NCBI GenBank assembly: GCA_951812925.1
Contig: OX638368.1
Span: forward strand, 1,116,001 to 1,180,000
Direction of reading: 5' to 3'
From: Calliopum simillimum
Lineage: Eukaryota > Arthropoda > Insecta > Diptera > Lauxaniidae
DNA: 64,000 nucleotides
In this document: one piece after another, positions 46,649 through 56,442 of the stretch
Layout: the number at the start of each line of letters is the position of its first letter
Position numbering within the stretch: the stretch's first letter is position 1
Translations under genes and position numbers: made by a program
The notes under the pieces: model-generated
The model's input: only the letters and a program-made list of their open reading frames with translations
Databases searched by the model: none
Told to the model about the DNA's origin: nothing

Positions 46649-47013
46649 AGCTCTTCTACGCGAGCTTTCCGCGATAAAAATTTTCCGCGAGTAAAAGAAG
46701 ATTCCTCCTTACACTCTTCTGGAAGATTATTGCGAATCAAACATCTTCGCGATGAATATACAACTCTTCCGGGAGAGTTTTGCGCGACAAAACTTCAGCG
46801 CGAGTAACAGAAGATTCTTCCTTACACTCTTATGGAAGATCATTGCGAATCAAACATCTTTGCGATGAATAGACAACTCTTCCAGGCGAGTTTTACGCGA
46901 CAAAACTTCAGCGCGAGTAACAGAAGATTCCTCCTTACACTCTTCTAGAAGATCATTGTGAATCAAACATCTTCGCAATGAATATACAACTCTTCCAGGC
47001 GAGTTTTGCGCAA
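46649..47013 (+). repeat. 113-bp tandem array, about 3.3 units
   Basis: AGAAGATTC recurs at 46696, 46809 and 46922, an exact 113-bp period. Each unit holds TTACACTCTTCTGGAAGAT, GCGAATCAAACATCTT, ACAACTCTTCC and a GCGCGAGTAA word. A partial unit precedes the first. Confidence 0.9.
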
Positions 47014-47025
47014 TAATTTTATTTT

Positions 47026-47450
47026 CAAAAATGGGTCCAAAATGGTCACTTAGAGTGGTCGAAGACATCTCTGATCATATCCGAAATCTGTTTTCGACCT
47101 TTCCCTATCGATTGGTGCAATACAAATTTTTCACTGAAATGGGCCCAAATCGGTCACTTAGAGGGGTCGGAGACACCCCTGGACATGTCCAGAATATATT
47201 TTCGACCTTTCCCTATCGATTGGTGCAATAAAATTTTTTCACCAAAATGGGCCCAAATCGGTCACTTAGAGGGGTCGGAGACACCCCTGGACATTTCCAA
47301 AATCTATTTTCGACCTTTCCCCATCGATTGGTGCAATACAATTTTTTTACAAAAATGGGCCCAAATCGGTCACTTAGAGGGCCCGGAACCAAATCTGGTT
47401 ATGACCAAAATATATTTTCGACCTTTCCCCATCGATTGGTGCAAAAAAAA
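47026..47450 (+). repeat. 108-bp tandem array, four units
   Basis: TCACTTAGAG recurs at 47046, 47154, 47262 and 47370, an exact 108-bp period. Units contain AAATGGGCCCAAATCGG, GGAGACACCCCTGGACAT, TTTTCGACCTTTCCC and ATCGATTGGTGCAA. The last unit has a divergent middle (GGGCCCGGAACC). Because 108 is a multiple of three, repeat-like open frames appear in several registers (for example 47185-47460 and 47247-47630). I read these as by-products of the array. Confidence 0.9.
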
Positions 47451-47860
47451 AAATTCATAAAAGAAAGCCCAAAACGAATAAAAAAAGATTCGACTAAGTC
47501 TCTTCTGGATGATGGTTTGAAATCGAACTTCTTTACGAATAACCAACAACTCCTTCAGACGAGTTTTACACGATACAAGATGGCCGACTACGACATGACG
47601 TCATCTCCTGAGAAATTTCGAAAAAATTAATAATTTTTTTTTCTAAAAGGCAATATTTCTGAGGCCCGGTATTTTTCACGAAGCAAAATGTCAAACTACA
47701 CGGTATATTTTTAACGGCACATAAATTTTGACAGTTTATTGTACAAAAATTAGCAATTTCTTATGAAATTATTTTTATGTCGCCATTTCATATTTTATTT
47801 TTTTTATTTTTTTTTTTTCAAGTTTTTTCAAGTTTTTTTTCGCTTTGAAAAACATGTTGC

Positions 47861-47985
47861 GGAGTCGTCTGTTGACCCTTCCTGGGGATCATTTGCAGAT
47901 TCATCTTGGGGAGTCGCCAGATGACTCTTCCTGGGGATCGTTTGCGGATTCATTTCGGGGAGTTGTTAGAGGATTCTTCTAAAAC
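47861..47985 (+). repeat. 49-bp tandem array, about 2.5 units
   Basis: GGAGTCG or GGAGTTG starts at 47861, 47910 and 47959. Units carry TGACYCTTCCTGGGGATC, TTTGCRGATTCAT and a TYGGGG end. Confidence 0.85.
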
Positions 47986-48120
47986 AATCGTATTCGGCCG
48001 GACAATTTCTCACGCCTGAACATTCGCGGAAGAGTGGAATGCGACTGTCGCGGACGATTGATTTAATCGTCTAGGCGAATCGAATACGATTCTTCCGCGA
48101 TTGAAAATGTTTGCTGGGAT

Positions 48121-48631
48121 CAATGCTGTCACTGTATATGTGTTGGTTTGCGTGGGTGTGCGTTTATTTCGTCGTTAGCGCTGCGCGTGGTGTGTTCTAG
48201 TTTTCATTAAGATTGCAATTATGCTAAATGTTGTTGCTGTCGTTAACCTTGCCACGCGCTGCGCTGCCACACGTCTAAAATTGGAACAGAACAGTTTCTT
48301 TGCAACTTTTTTGTTGTTGTTGCTGTTTGTCGTTAAGTTGAGATGAGTGTTGACAAAATTCAAGCAGCCGCTTAAGAAAAATGCAAAAATTTGTTGAAGA
48401 AAACTTGACAAAATTTTTTTTTTTTTTTTTGGCTTAGTCCTTGTTAAAAATACTTCATGTTGGATACAATTTACAATATCCAAAATGTCTTTAAGTTTAA
48501 TGCGATTTGACATGATGTGTCAACATGATTTATTGGTTTGAGCAATAAAAAATATATTTATTTGAGTGAAATAAGGTAAAATAAGGGTTTAATTTCGGGA
48601 CTAAAGTTGTAAGGCTCAAACTTTGCATGGT
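48121..48631. other. Unannotated DNA
   Basis: The minus-strand frame at 48175-48513 (112 codons) is not recognised. It spans a T run (48415-48430) read as Lys codons. I treat it as chance. Confidence 0.45.
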
Positions 48632-48702
48632 GTGCTCACGATTTAGAGTAACTGATTGCATTTTTAGCCTGTTTCCCAGCTCGTTACTCCAGATCGTAAA
48701 TA
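48632..48702. repeat. Short derivative of the ATTCACGATCT MITE family
   Basis: The left end TGCTCACGATTTAGAGTAAC (48632-48651) and right end GTTACTCCAGATCGTAAATA (48683-48702) match the two ends of the element at 19901-20324. They are only about 30 bp apart here. It looks like an internal-deletion derivative. Confidence 0.65.
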
Positions 48703-49015
48703 CCCCCAATAACTTTAATAATAATGGCAATAAAAATAAAAACAATGCAAGCCACTCACATATTCGTAGCAAAGAAATATTTTTCATCCCAGTAGAAAAT
48801 AATCGGAGCATCACGTTTATTCGAACTGAAGCAATGCTTTCGAAAATTTGTATCTTAATACGCTATGTCAAAAACTTTGAACCCATTTTTTACTACGTGG
48901 GAAATGAATTACGATTTGGATTATATACCAAGATATTTGTTTGCAGATTTTCAGAAGTTCCCAATTATTTTATTTTGTTGCTTTTGAGCATTTAACATGA
49001 ACTAAAAATTTTCAA
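48703..49015. other. Unannotated DNA
   Basis: Only part of a 122-codon plus-strand frame (48627-48995) that begins inside the MITE derivative. No recognisable protein. Confidence 0.45.
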
Positions 49016-49250
49016 CTACTTAGTAAAGGTGATATCTTTGGCCTGATCCATTTTGTAATGAAAAAGAAGTTATGATAAAAAACATGTTTTTTTGCCAAAA
49101 TAGGCCTTCAGAAGAATCAAAAGTGCTCCATTGATTTTTCTCAGAATAAAAAAAAAAAATGATGCAGATATCGTTTTTAAGAGTGACTTTTGAGTCGGTT
49201 TCGGGATGATTTTATTTTGCTTCATACAAAATCGACCCAGTCTAATGTAT
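49016..49250 (+). repeat. Fragment of dispersed repeat (ACTAGTAAGGGTG/GATATCG family)
   Basis: Begins ACTTAGTAAAGGTGATATCTTTGGCCTGATCC, a variant of the ACTAGTAAGGGTG start. It contains TTGATTTTTCTCAGAATAAA and GATGCAGATATCGTTTTTAA, matching 39912 and 39085. It is a degraded copy. Confidence 0.55.
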
Positions 49251-49540
49251 ATTATCTTTCTCCTTAAACTAAAGGTAGTCATTTACAATTGTATTACTTG
49301 CTGGGTTACACTGCAGTATGTTGTTGTGTTAATGTATTTACTTGTATTTATGTATGTGTGTTCTTTCTACTAAGTGTTTACATTGGTTTGAGTGTTGAGT
49401 TTTGTATGTGTGCAATAAAATGCAATGCAGCAATAAATACAAATGCCAAAAGGAACAATAATGGAAATTTATTTACAGTGATTTCATATATATAAAATCT
49501 ATGCCTGTGTGTTTATGTGTCAATGTGTAAAAGTTCCATC

Positions 49541-50272
49541 CACATATATACACGCCTGTCCTGTGGGTGATTTGAATAAAATTTTGGAGTACCCCATTTT
49601 TTTTACGGAATTCTGTTAAACATCGTATTTCGACATGTTTTCAATAAAAAATTTCAAAATCCTTAGAGAACTTCGGAAATGATCGGCTAACGAACGATTT
49701 CCATGTTGCTTTAGCCGAAGCAAAAAAGGATAATTCTGAAAAATAGTTCCAAATGAATTTTTTTTTTTCCGGAATTGTATTCACTAATACATAAAAAATA
49801 ACGTGTGAAAAGTACATTGCAAAATCGTATGCCCAAAAAAAGTTATTCAAGGTCAAAAGTTGCGAAAATAAATTTTTTTCAATTATTTCGCTTACGGCTG
49901 CAATTACGAAAAAATAGTGGTTGACAGTTATTTGCCGAGTACACAGTTTTTTAACTTCAATGATTTACTACGAAAAAGCTGCAAACATTTTTTTCCTATT
50001 ACTCATAGTTTAGGAAATATGTCAATTTAAAAAGTTTTAAAACTTCACGATATTTATATTATGTACTTTTTAAATTGAAATAACTCTCGAACGACTAATT
50101 GCACAAAAAAAGTAACGATAGACTTAGCCGATCATTTCCGAAGTTCTCTAAGGATTTTGAAATTTTTTATTGAAAACATGTCGATATACGATGTTTAACA
50201 GAATTCCGTATAAAAAATGGGGTACTCGAAACTTTTATTCAAATCACCCACAGGACAGGCGTGATATATGTA
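49541..50272. repeat. Foldback/MITE, about 732 bp with 150-bp arms
   Basis: The left arm 49541-49690 and right arm 50124-50272 are inverted copies. The outer end is ATATATACACGCCTGTCCTG, then TTTTCAATAAAAAATTTCAAAATCC, and the inner end is ATGATCGGCTAA. The loop of about 430 bp is AT-rich, with AAGTTTTAAAACTT at its centre (about 50033). There is no transposase frame. Confidence 0.85.
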
Positions 50273-52415
50273 TAAATTATCAACTGATACAGGGTGTTCA
50301 TTGCAGCAGAAGACTGATGTGAAAATTTGTTTTTGCGTACAGAGATTTCTAAATGGACCTGAAAAATCGTGTTAGAGTTGGCTGGTTGGTTGACAGTGCG
50401 GTGAAGTGGATAAACTACAACAACAAAGAGCAATATTCATACACCATTGGCAATTGTTGTCTAAACAGCAGTAAGCAATGTTACATGGCTAACAATATAA
50501 CAAACTGACAATTTTTCCTCACTGACAAAAATGGGTCAATGCTTATCATGGCTGGGCCATGTTACTGAGGACGAACTCTGCTGCTTCAACTGCTGCTGCT
50601 GCTTGGTTAAATTGTTCGTACATATTTAATTATTTGCCGCTTGTAGTTTTAAGTAGAATTTCATGTCAGTGCAACATTGACATGAATCAGAAAATTTGCG
50701 TAATAAAACCAGACAAATGTGGTTTATTGAAAAATTATTTTTTTGTTCTTTCCTTAATATGGGAACATGAGAATGAAAACTCGAAAAAATTAAAATATTT
50801 CCTAAAGGAACGTAAAGCCGTTTGCTTTTTTGCAGCGAACTCTTGGATTGTTAATTATGTAAAAAAAAAACACGACATTGATATGTCAATTAAAAATTGG
50901 CACAGTTTGCAGTAAAACATAATTTTTCAATTAACAAATAACTTGACAAAAATTCACTCAATTTCAGTGAGCGTGCCAAAGTCTTGGTAGCATTTTTCCT
51001 TTGCTTTTTTATTTGCTTTTGTTGCTTTTGTTGAAACCAACACTAGCAATAATTAACTTAATTAAAATTTTATTTTGCTTTGTTCTTTTTAAAATTCATG
51101 CTTTTTACGTAGATAGCACCCCTTGACTTTGACTGATGTCCTGACCAAGTTATTGCCTGATACAACTACAACAACACCATTAGCTTAGGAAACATTGGCT
51201 TGGCTTGAATAAAAATCACATTAGTGTTGCGGAAACAGCAGATGTGCGCACACTGTCACTCCAATGCAACAACAACAACATTAAGCAACAATATACAACA
51301 ACAGTAACTCTGCTTGCAATAAGGGAATAAATACAAAAAGAAAAGCCACACACACACAGCATTATAAATACATATAAACGAATACATGTACAAAACTATA
51401 ATCACTCATGCAGAAACACACATACTTACGCTTACATACACACAGACAAGTCCACATTTGAAAATCGTTAGCATTCCGATTGCATAAAATTTCAATGTTG
51501 CCTTTTTAACTTAAAATTTCCCAAACAAAACCACAAATAAAAAGAAAGAGAGAGAAAGAAAATGATATCAAAAAGGCAACAAATTCCCAAATGTTTGCAA
51601 CTCAAAAAATAAACCTTTGAAATATTTTTCAAATGGATTTATATAATAATGTGCACACAGACAAACGCACACATACACACGTACATAAATTCATTGGTGA
51701 CTGACTGACATTATGCAATTTTTCAATATACATATATTTGTAAAATTAATTTTATGTAGACTTTTGTCCCTCCAAGGAGCTGTAATTTTCTGCATGGATG
51801 ATGCATTTGATATTTCGATACTGTCAGTGATGGCTTTATACATTTCAAAAGTGATTTTTATAAGAAAAGTTAGTAGTTTTCTAGTTAAATACAGTTCAGA
51901 TATTTTCTAATTCAAAAAAGCTTAGCCTTGATCTTTAACATATAGAATTCACTTTTTATACTAAACGCTCGTTGCGGTCATATTCACGATTACCTTGGCA
52001 TAAAGCCACATGAATGAAAATTGTTTATGTAATGAGAATCCAAAGTCCAACTCTAGCATTTTTGGAAACACCTTAACAAAACAATTGGCAGTACAACTTA
52101 GCTCGGTGGATATATTTTTTCTCCTCCAGGACAGTCTGAACATTCATGTCCACTTATCAGCTTTATTAGATGAAAACCAACTTCAACTCGTTTTCGGTTC
52201 ATCTACACGGAAAAAAAAACCTACCGTACGTACATCCTTCATCATGTTCGATCAGTCACCGAGCAGATCGAGCGTTCGAACAGCATGTATCGTTAGAGCG
52301 ATCAATTCCAATTTGTTGCATACAACCACGGCTGAATTAACAGACTGACCAAGAGAGGCTGCCACAGTAAATATATTTTTTTTTTTTTGTTAAAGAATGC
52401 ATCGAAAAATGCTTT
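50273..52415. other. Unannotated DNA with CA/CAA simple sequence
   Basis: CAACAACAACA at about 51268-51302 and CACACACACA at about 51347-51357. A 118-codon frame (50559-50915) and a 112-codon frame (52010-52348) are not recognised as proteins and have no supported exon structure. Confidence 0.5.
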
Positions 52416-52532
52416 GAGAAACGTTCTTTTAAAAAACCTAACATATATTTTAAGGGTTGCCACATTGATTATTTTCTGAAATTTTGCTAAAATTATATTT
52501 TTTTTTTTACTAAATTCAAATTTTTAGTTTAT

Positions 52533-53903
52533 AGTCTAAGATCCGGTGAAGAAATTAGTACCCTCATCGGCTTTCTTGATGAAATATTTTTTTATGCAAT
52601 AAAATATAGAGATAAACAAAACTTGACTTGATTGGCACTCCATATCCTGGCAAGGATATTTTTAATTAAATATTATTTAATTACATATTTGACCCAAACT
52701 ACCCTCATTCTCTTTCTCAATAAATTTGATGGCAATCGAAAGCAAAAATCATATGGAAAATGCCGCTTTTTGATTGGCATCCTTTATCCTGGCAAGGATA
52801 CATGCCAATCAGGTCTAAACATTACTGTGTGTGTGTCTGAAGCACCATAACTTGGAAACTGTTCAGCCAATTTAGCTGAAAATTCGGGTATTTCAGGTAC
52901 GGAAAGGTTTTTGTGCTATACACGAAGGCTTTACAGTCACAACGAAGAGTATATATGTATACTAGAGTGAAAACATCTGTAGGGAACTCTTAACAAACTA
53001 TAATGGATAGTTTTCTTGGACACCCGAAGATTTCCAAAGGTTATCCGAAGGCTTTATAGTTAAAACGAAGGATATATAGTAGTAGTAGTAGTAAAAATAT
53101 TTTATTATTCATAAATTAAATTGATTTACATGGTATGTGTACTAGAGTAAATACATCTCTGTCGGACTATCAACAAGCCGTAATGGATAGTTTTCTGGGA
53201 CACCCGAAAATTCCCGAAGGTCACCCGAAGGCTTCACAGTTAAACCGAAGGATATATATGTGTACTAGAGTATAAACATTTGTGGCGGACTATCAACTAG
53301 CCCTAATGGACACTTTTATGGGACACCCATATATATCCTTCGTTTTAACTGCGAAGCCTTCGGGTGACCTTCGGAAATCTTCGGGTGTCCAAGAAAACTA
53401 TCCATTAAAGTTTGCTGATAGTTTTCTAGAAATGCTTTCACTCTAGTATGCACATATACTCTTCGTTTTGACTATGAAGCCTTCGAGTGAACTTCGGCAA
53501 CCTTCGTGTATAGCACAAAAACCTTCCTGTAATTGAAATTCACTCACTGTCGAATTTTCAGCTACATTGGCTGAACAGCTTCCAAGCTATAATGCTTCAG
53601 ACACACACACACAGTAATGTTCAGACCTGATTGGCAGGTCCTTGTCAGGATAAAGGATGCCAATCAAACAGCAGCATTTTCCATACGATTTTTGCTTTCA
53701 ATTTCCATCAAATTTATTGAGAAAGAGAATGAGGGTAATTTTGGTCAAAAATGTAACTTAATAATATTTAATTAAAAATATCCTTGCCAGGATATGGAGT
53801 GCCAATCAAGTCAAGTTTTGTTTATCTCTATATTTTTTTGCATAAAAAAAATATTTCATCAGGAAAGCCGATGAGGGTAGTAATTTCTTCGGCGGATCTC
53901 CTA
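52533..53903. repeat. Inner 1.37-kb palindrome with tandem units in its arms
   Basis: Arms run from TCTAAGATCCGGTGAAGAAATTA (left) and its complement at about 53878-53903 towards a centre near 53220-53330. The left arm carries the nested words CCATATCCTGGCAAGGATAT (52640) and TTTATCCTGGCAAGGATAC (52783), both repeated inverted on the right (53654, 53780). Near the centre a unit with ACTAGAGT, TAATGGATAGTTTTCTTGG, ACACCCGAAGATT and CGAAGGATATATA recurs at about 52963, 53134 and 53261, and inverted at about 53325-53465. A short TAGTAGTAG-containing segment (53077-53128) interrupts one unit. Confidence 0.85.
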
Positions 53904-54057
53904 CTATAAGGAAACGCTCAGATAAACTTTTTAAAAATTGTATAAAAACTTTAGGGTTATCATTTGGTTTTTTTCCGTAAATTTTTCTTGAACCATATAC
54001 ATATATAAAAAAATAAAAAATTTAATTTTAGTCTCAAAACGCTTATATAAACTTTTT

Positions 54058-54557
54058 CAAAATCCAACATATATTTTTAGGTTTGCCACCTGGTTATTTT
54101 CTGAAATTTTTTTATATTCACACATTTTGTGACTAAATTGAATTCTTGGTTTCTGGAACGGTCTGATAGCTACAGATTGTATGTGTAGCAAAAAAACGTC
54201 TGGCAACCCTAATGTGGCAACTCTTAATTTTTGCTTCGTTGTTTTTGGACCAAACATGTCAATTTATAGAGAGAAAATGAAGATCTTAGCAATTTTGATT
54301 TTATTGAAAAACCAGGTGCGTTTTTGGGTCCAAAATATAACTTTTCAATAAAGAAACTTATCAAAGAAACGCAATTTTGCGAAAAACGTCTGGCAACCGT
54401 AAATTTATCCTTCGTTATTCAAAATTCAAAAAATACAATTCAAAAAAACTTTATCTGATCGTTTCTGAAATCAAGAATTTCAATTTAGTCACAAAAAGCG
54501 TGATTTTAACAAAATTTCAGAAAACAACCTGCCACCGTAAAAGTATATGTTGGATTT
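54058..54557. repeat. Smaller inverted repeat within the compound foldback
   Basis: The left arm 54058-54175 and right arm about 54440-54557 are inverted copies (outer AAAATCCAACATATA; inner TTTTGTGACTAAATTGAA and AACGRTCWGATA). In the loop, AAAAACGTCTGGCAACC occurs twice in direct orientation (about 54194 and 54383). Confidence 0.75.
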
Positions 54558-54577
54558 TTTAAAAGAACGTTTCCATA

Positions 54578-55789
54578 AATGTATGGAATGAGGAAATGAA
54601 CCAGGTTCCTCCGTAGATATTTCCAGAGAAACTCCATGCAACGCCAATTTGTCCGAATTGTCATTCCGTTCTACGACTAAGTTCCTTAAGCCGAAATGTT
54701 GAATTTGACTGTCTTTTTGAACATTATATTTCCTCTTATCTCTTAATTCTTGACAGTTCGGTGATGGAAAATTCGAAATTAAATTAAGATCCTTAGGTTC
54801 TTGTGAAAACTGTTTTTTTTTTTTTTAAATGTCCAAGTTCTCTTTCTGTTATACAATACTTTAATAAATATTTGATTTACTCTAATTAACACTAATCTGA
54901 AACTCTTAGTAATTCTAGGAGTTGCTGGGGAATACATTTGTACATAAAATATGTTAGCTACTCACCAATTGACATCTCTGTTTTCTCTTGATAAATGTCT
55001 TCTTCAGTAATATCGATATATTTTCAACGATTTGCGATTGTCACACTTGTTTTCCTCGCTCAGTCTACTCAGCTTTGTTTCCAAAAATACAAAAAAATCT
55101 AGAAAATTATTACCAACTTTCACAAAAAGTGGGTCACACTGGCTGTGATTTGGGAGCATGATGCAAGCGAGCGTACAGCGGAGAAGAATTATTTTATTTT
55201 TGTTAAACTTGGCGAAAAATACTTTGAACACAGCAAAATTTTGCATACTCTGTTGTTTTGCACAAAAAAGAAAAAAAAACCAGCCCCGTTTTTTGCCATT
55301 CCTCTGTTGCCCAAAAGTTTTACGAAACTTACGCTCAGCTCAACTAACCAATAAAAATAGCAGAAGCAACCAGAGCAAAAAAAAGCGCATTCACTGGCGT
55401 ACAGGGAGAGGCGTGAATCCTTTTGCTGCTAATTTCCAATAATTAGACAATTACATGGATAAAGTTTTGCTGCTGCTGTTGCTGGCGTTGCACAATTACA
55501 AGTTTTTTGCAACAAAACTCCGAGTTCGGGGTTTTCCATTTTTTTTTTTTTTTTTTTTGGTTTTTGTTTGAAATCATTCGACCACGCACTAAGTTACGAT
55601 TTTAACATGAAACTGATAAAAAAAAGTACAAAGTTTGGCGCCACACTTTTATTCGCAATTTTCATTGGGATATGGTCGGAAAGCAAATTTACACAAGGCT
55701 ATGCGGCATTGGTTGAAAATTGAATTTCACAAAAGTTCGTCAATTCTATGACAGATTTACTCAGCATATAAATTTGCGGATTTCCTCTG
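54578..55789. other. Unannotated AT-rich DNA
   Basis: T run of about 20 at 55540-55558. Frames at 55145-55442 are Lys-rich and unrecognised. Confidence 0.5.
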
Positions 55790-56442
55790 TTTATACCCTA
55801 CACCCAGGGTATATTCACTTTGTCCTTCCGTTTGTAACGCAGAGAAGGAGGAGTGGCAGGTATGGAAAAGCATGTATATATTCTTGATCAGCGTCACCTC
55901 CTGAGTCGATACAGTTATGTCCATCTGTCTGGCTGGCTGGCCAGATAATGTAATGAAATTTGGTACGTTTGCTTCGTTATTAAAGCTTGCTCGTGGGATT
56001 GAAAATGAGTGAAATCGGTCAACGGACACGCCTACCGCCCATACCAAAATATATACTAAAACCGCAAGTATAAGAGCCATAATTTGTAATAACGCAAGCA
56101 AAATACCAATAAATGCTAGAAATAATAAACACAAACTCTGAACAAAAAACCCAAACACTAAAAACATTAATTGGAAGCTCTCAAAAAACTAGACGAACTA
56201 AGATTAGAGGGAGTGGCACCTCCTATATAAGCAAAAGTTTCAAAAAGCTTTACTGAAAGCGTTTTTTAAGGTAATAAAACCAAATTTTGTGCAGACACTT
56301 GGAATAGTTAGTACCAAATCTAAGCAAAAACTAAGTAAATTCAGTCAAGAAGGCGTGTCACCTCCCTTACAAGCCAAATTTTCAAAATACTGCAGTGTAG
56401 GGTATATTATTTTTTGGCCAAGCCAAATGTATCACCCTTACT
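55790..56442 (-). repeat. Dispersed dipteran repeat with TATACCCTAC ends (copy B)
   Basis: Inverted relative to copy A. It starts (low coordinate) TTTATACCCTACACCCAGGGTATA, then CTTTGTCCTTCCGTTTGTAACG, then TATATTCTTGATCAGCGTC, then GGACACGCCTACCGCCC. It ends GTAGGGTATATTATTTTTTGGCCAAGCCAAATG, then ATCACCCTTACTA. The start CCTACACCCAGGGTA is a small hairpin. The 136-codon minus-strand frame (55757-56167) falls within the repeat and is not a gene. Confidence 0.7.

Larger units (their letters stand above)
46591..48120. mobile_element. 1526-bp TIR element containing three tandem arrays
   Basis: Perfect 25-bp inverted ends (46593-46617 and 48094-48118) begin CCCAGCAAACATTTTCAATC. They are flanked by AT on both sides (46591-46592 and 48119-48120), which may be a 2-bp duplication or part of the ends. 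Inside, in order, are a 113-bp array, a 108-bp array, a T-rich spacer and a 49-bp array. The subterminal zones are CG-rich for the region (CGCGA, TTCCGCG). No transposase frame exists, so it is nonautonomous. I do not recognise the superfamily. Confidence 0.8.
52416..54577. repeat. Compound foldback, about 2.16 kb
   Basis: Outer ends GAGAAACGTTCTTTTAAAAAAC (left, about 52416) and its inverted match (right, about 54545-54577) enclose several copies of a module with CCAACATATATTTTTAGG, TTGCCAC and TATTTTCTGAAATTTT. The modules are at about 52438 (direct), 53930 (direct, diverged), 54058 (direct) and about 54440-54557 (inverted). A complete second palindrome (52533-53903) lies within. Everything is noncoding. 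Confidence 0.7.

Noticed and set aside
47031..47630. Repeat protein encoded by the 108-bp array
   Set aside because: Two overlapping registers are open at once, as expected from a repeat unit of three-fold length. There is no evidence of coding selection.
46649..47985. CRISPR array or coding minisatellite
   Set aside because: The repeats are contiguous tandem units without unique spacers, in a eukaryotic TIR element.
55757..56167. 136-codon minus-strand hydrophobic frame
   Set aside because: It lies entirely within the dispersed TATACCCTAC repeat, whose copy at 34.6 kb has no equivalent frame.
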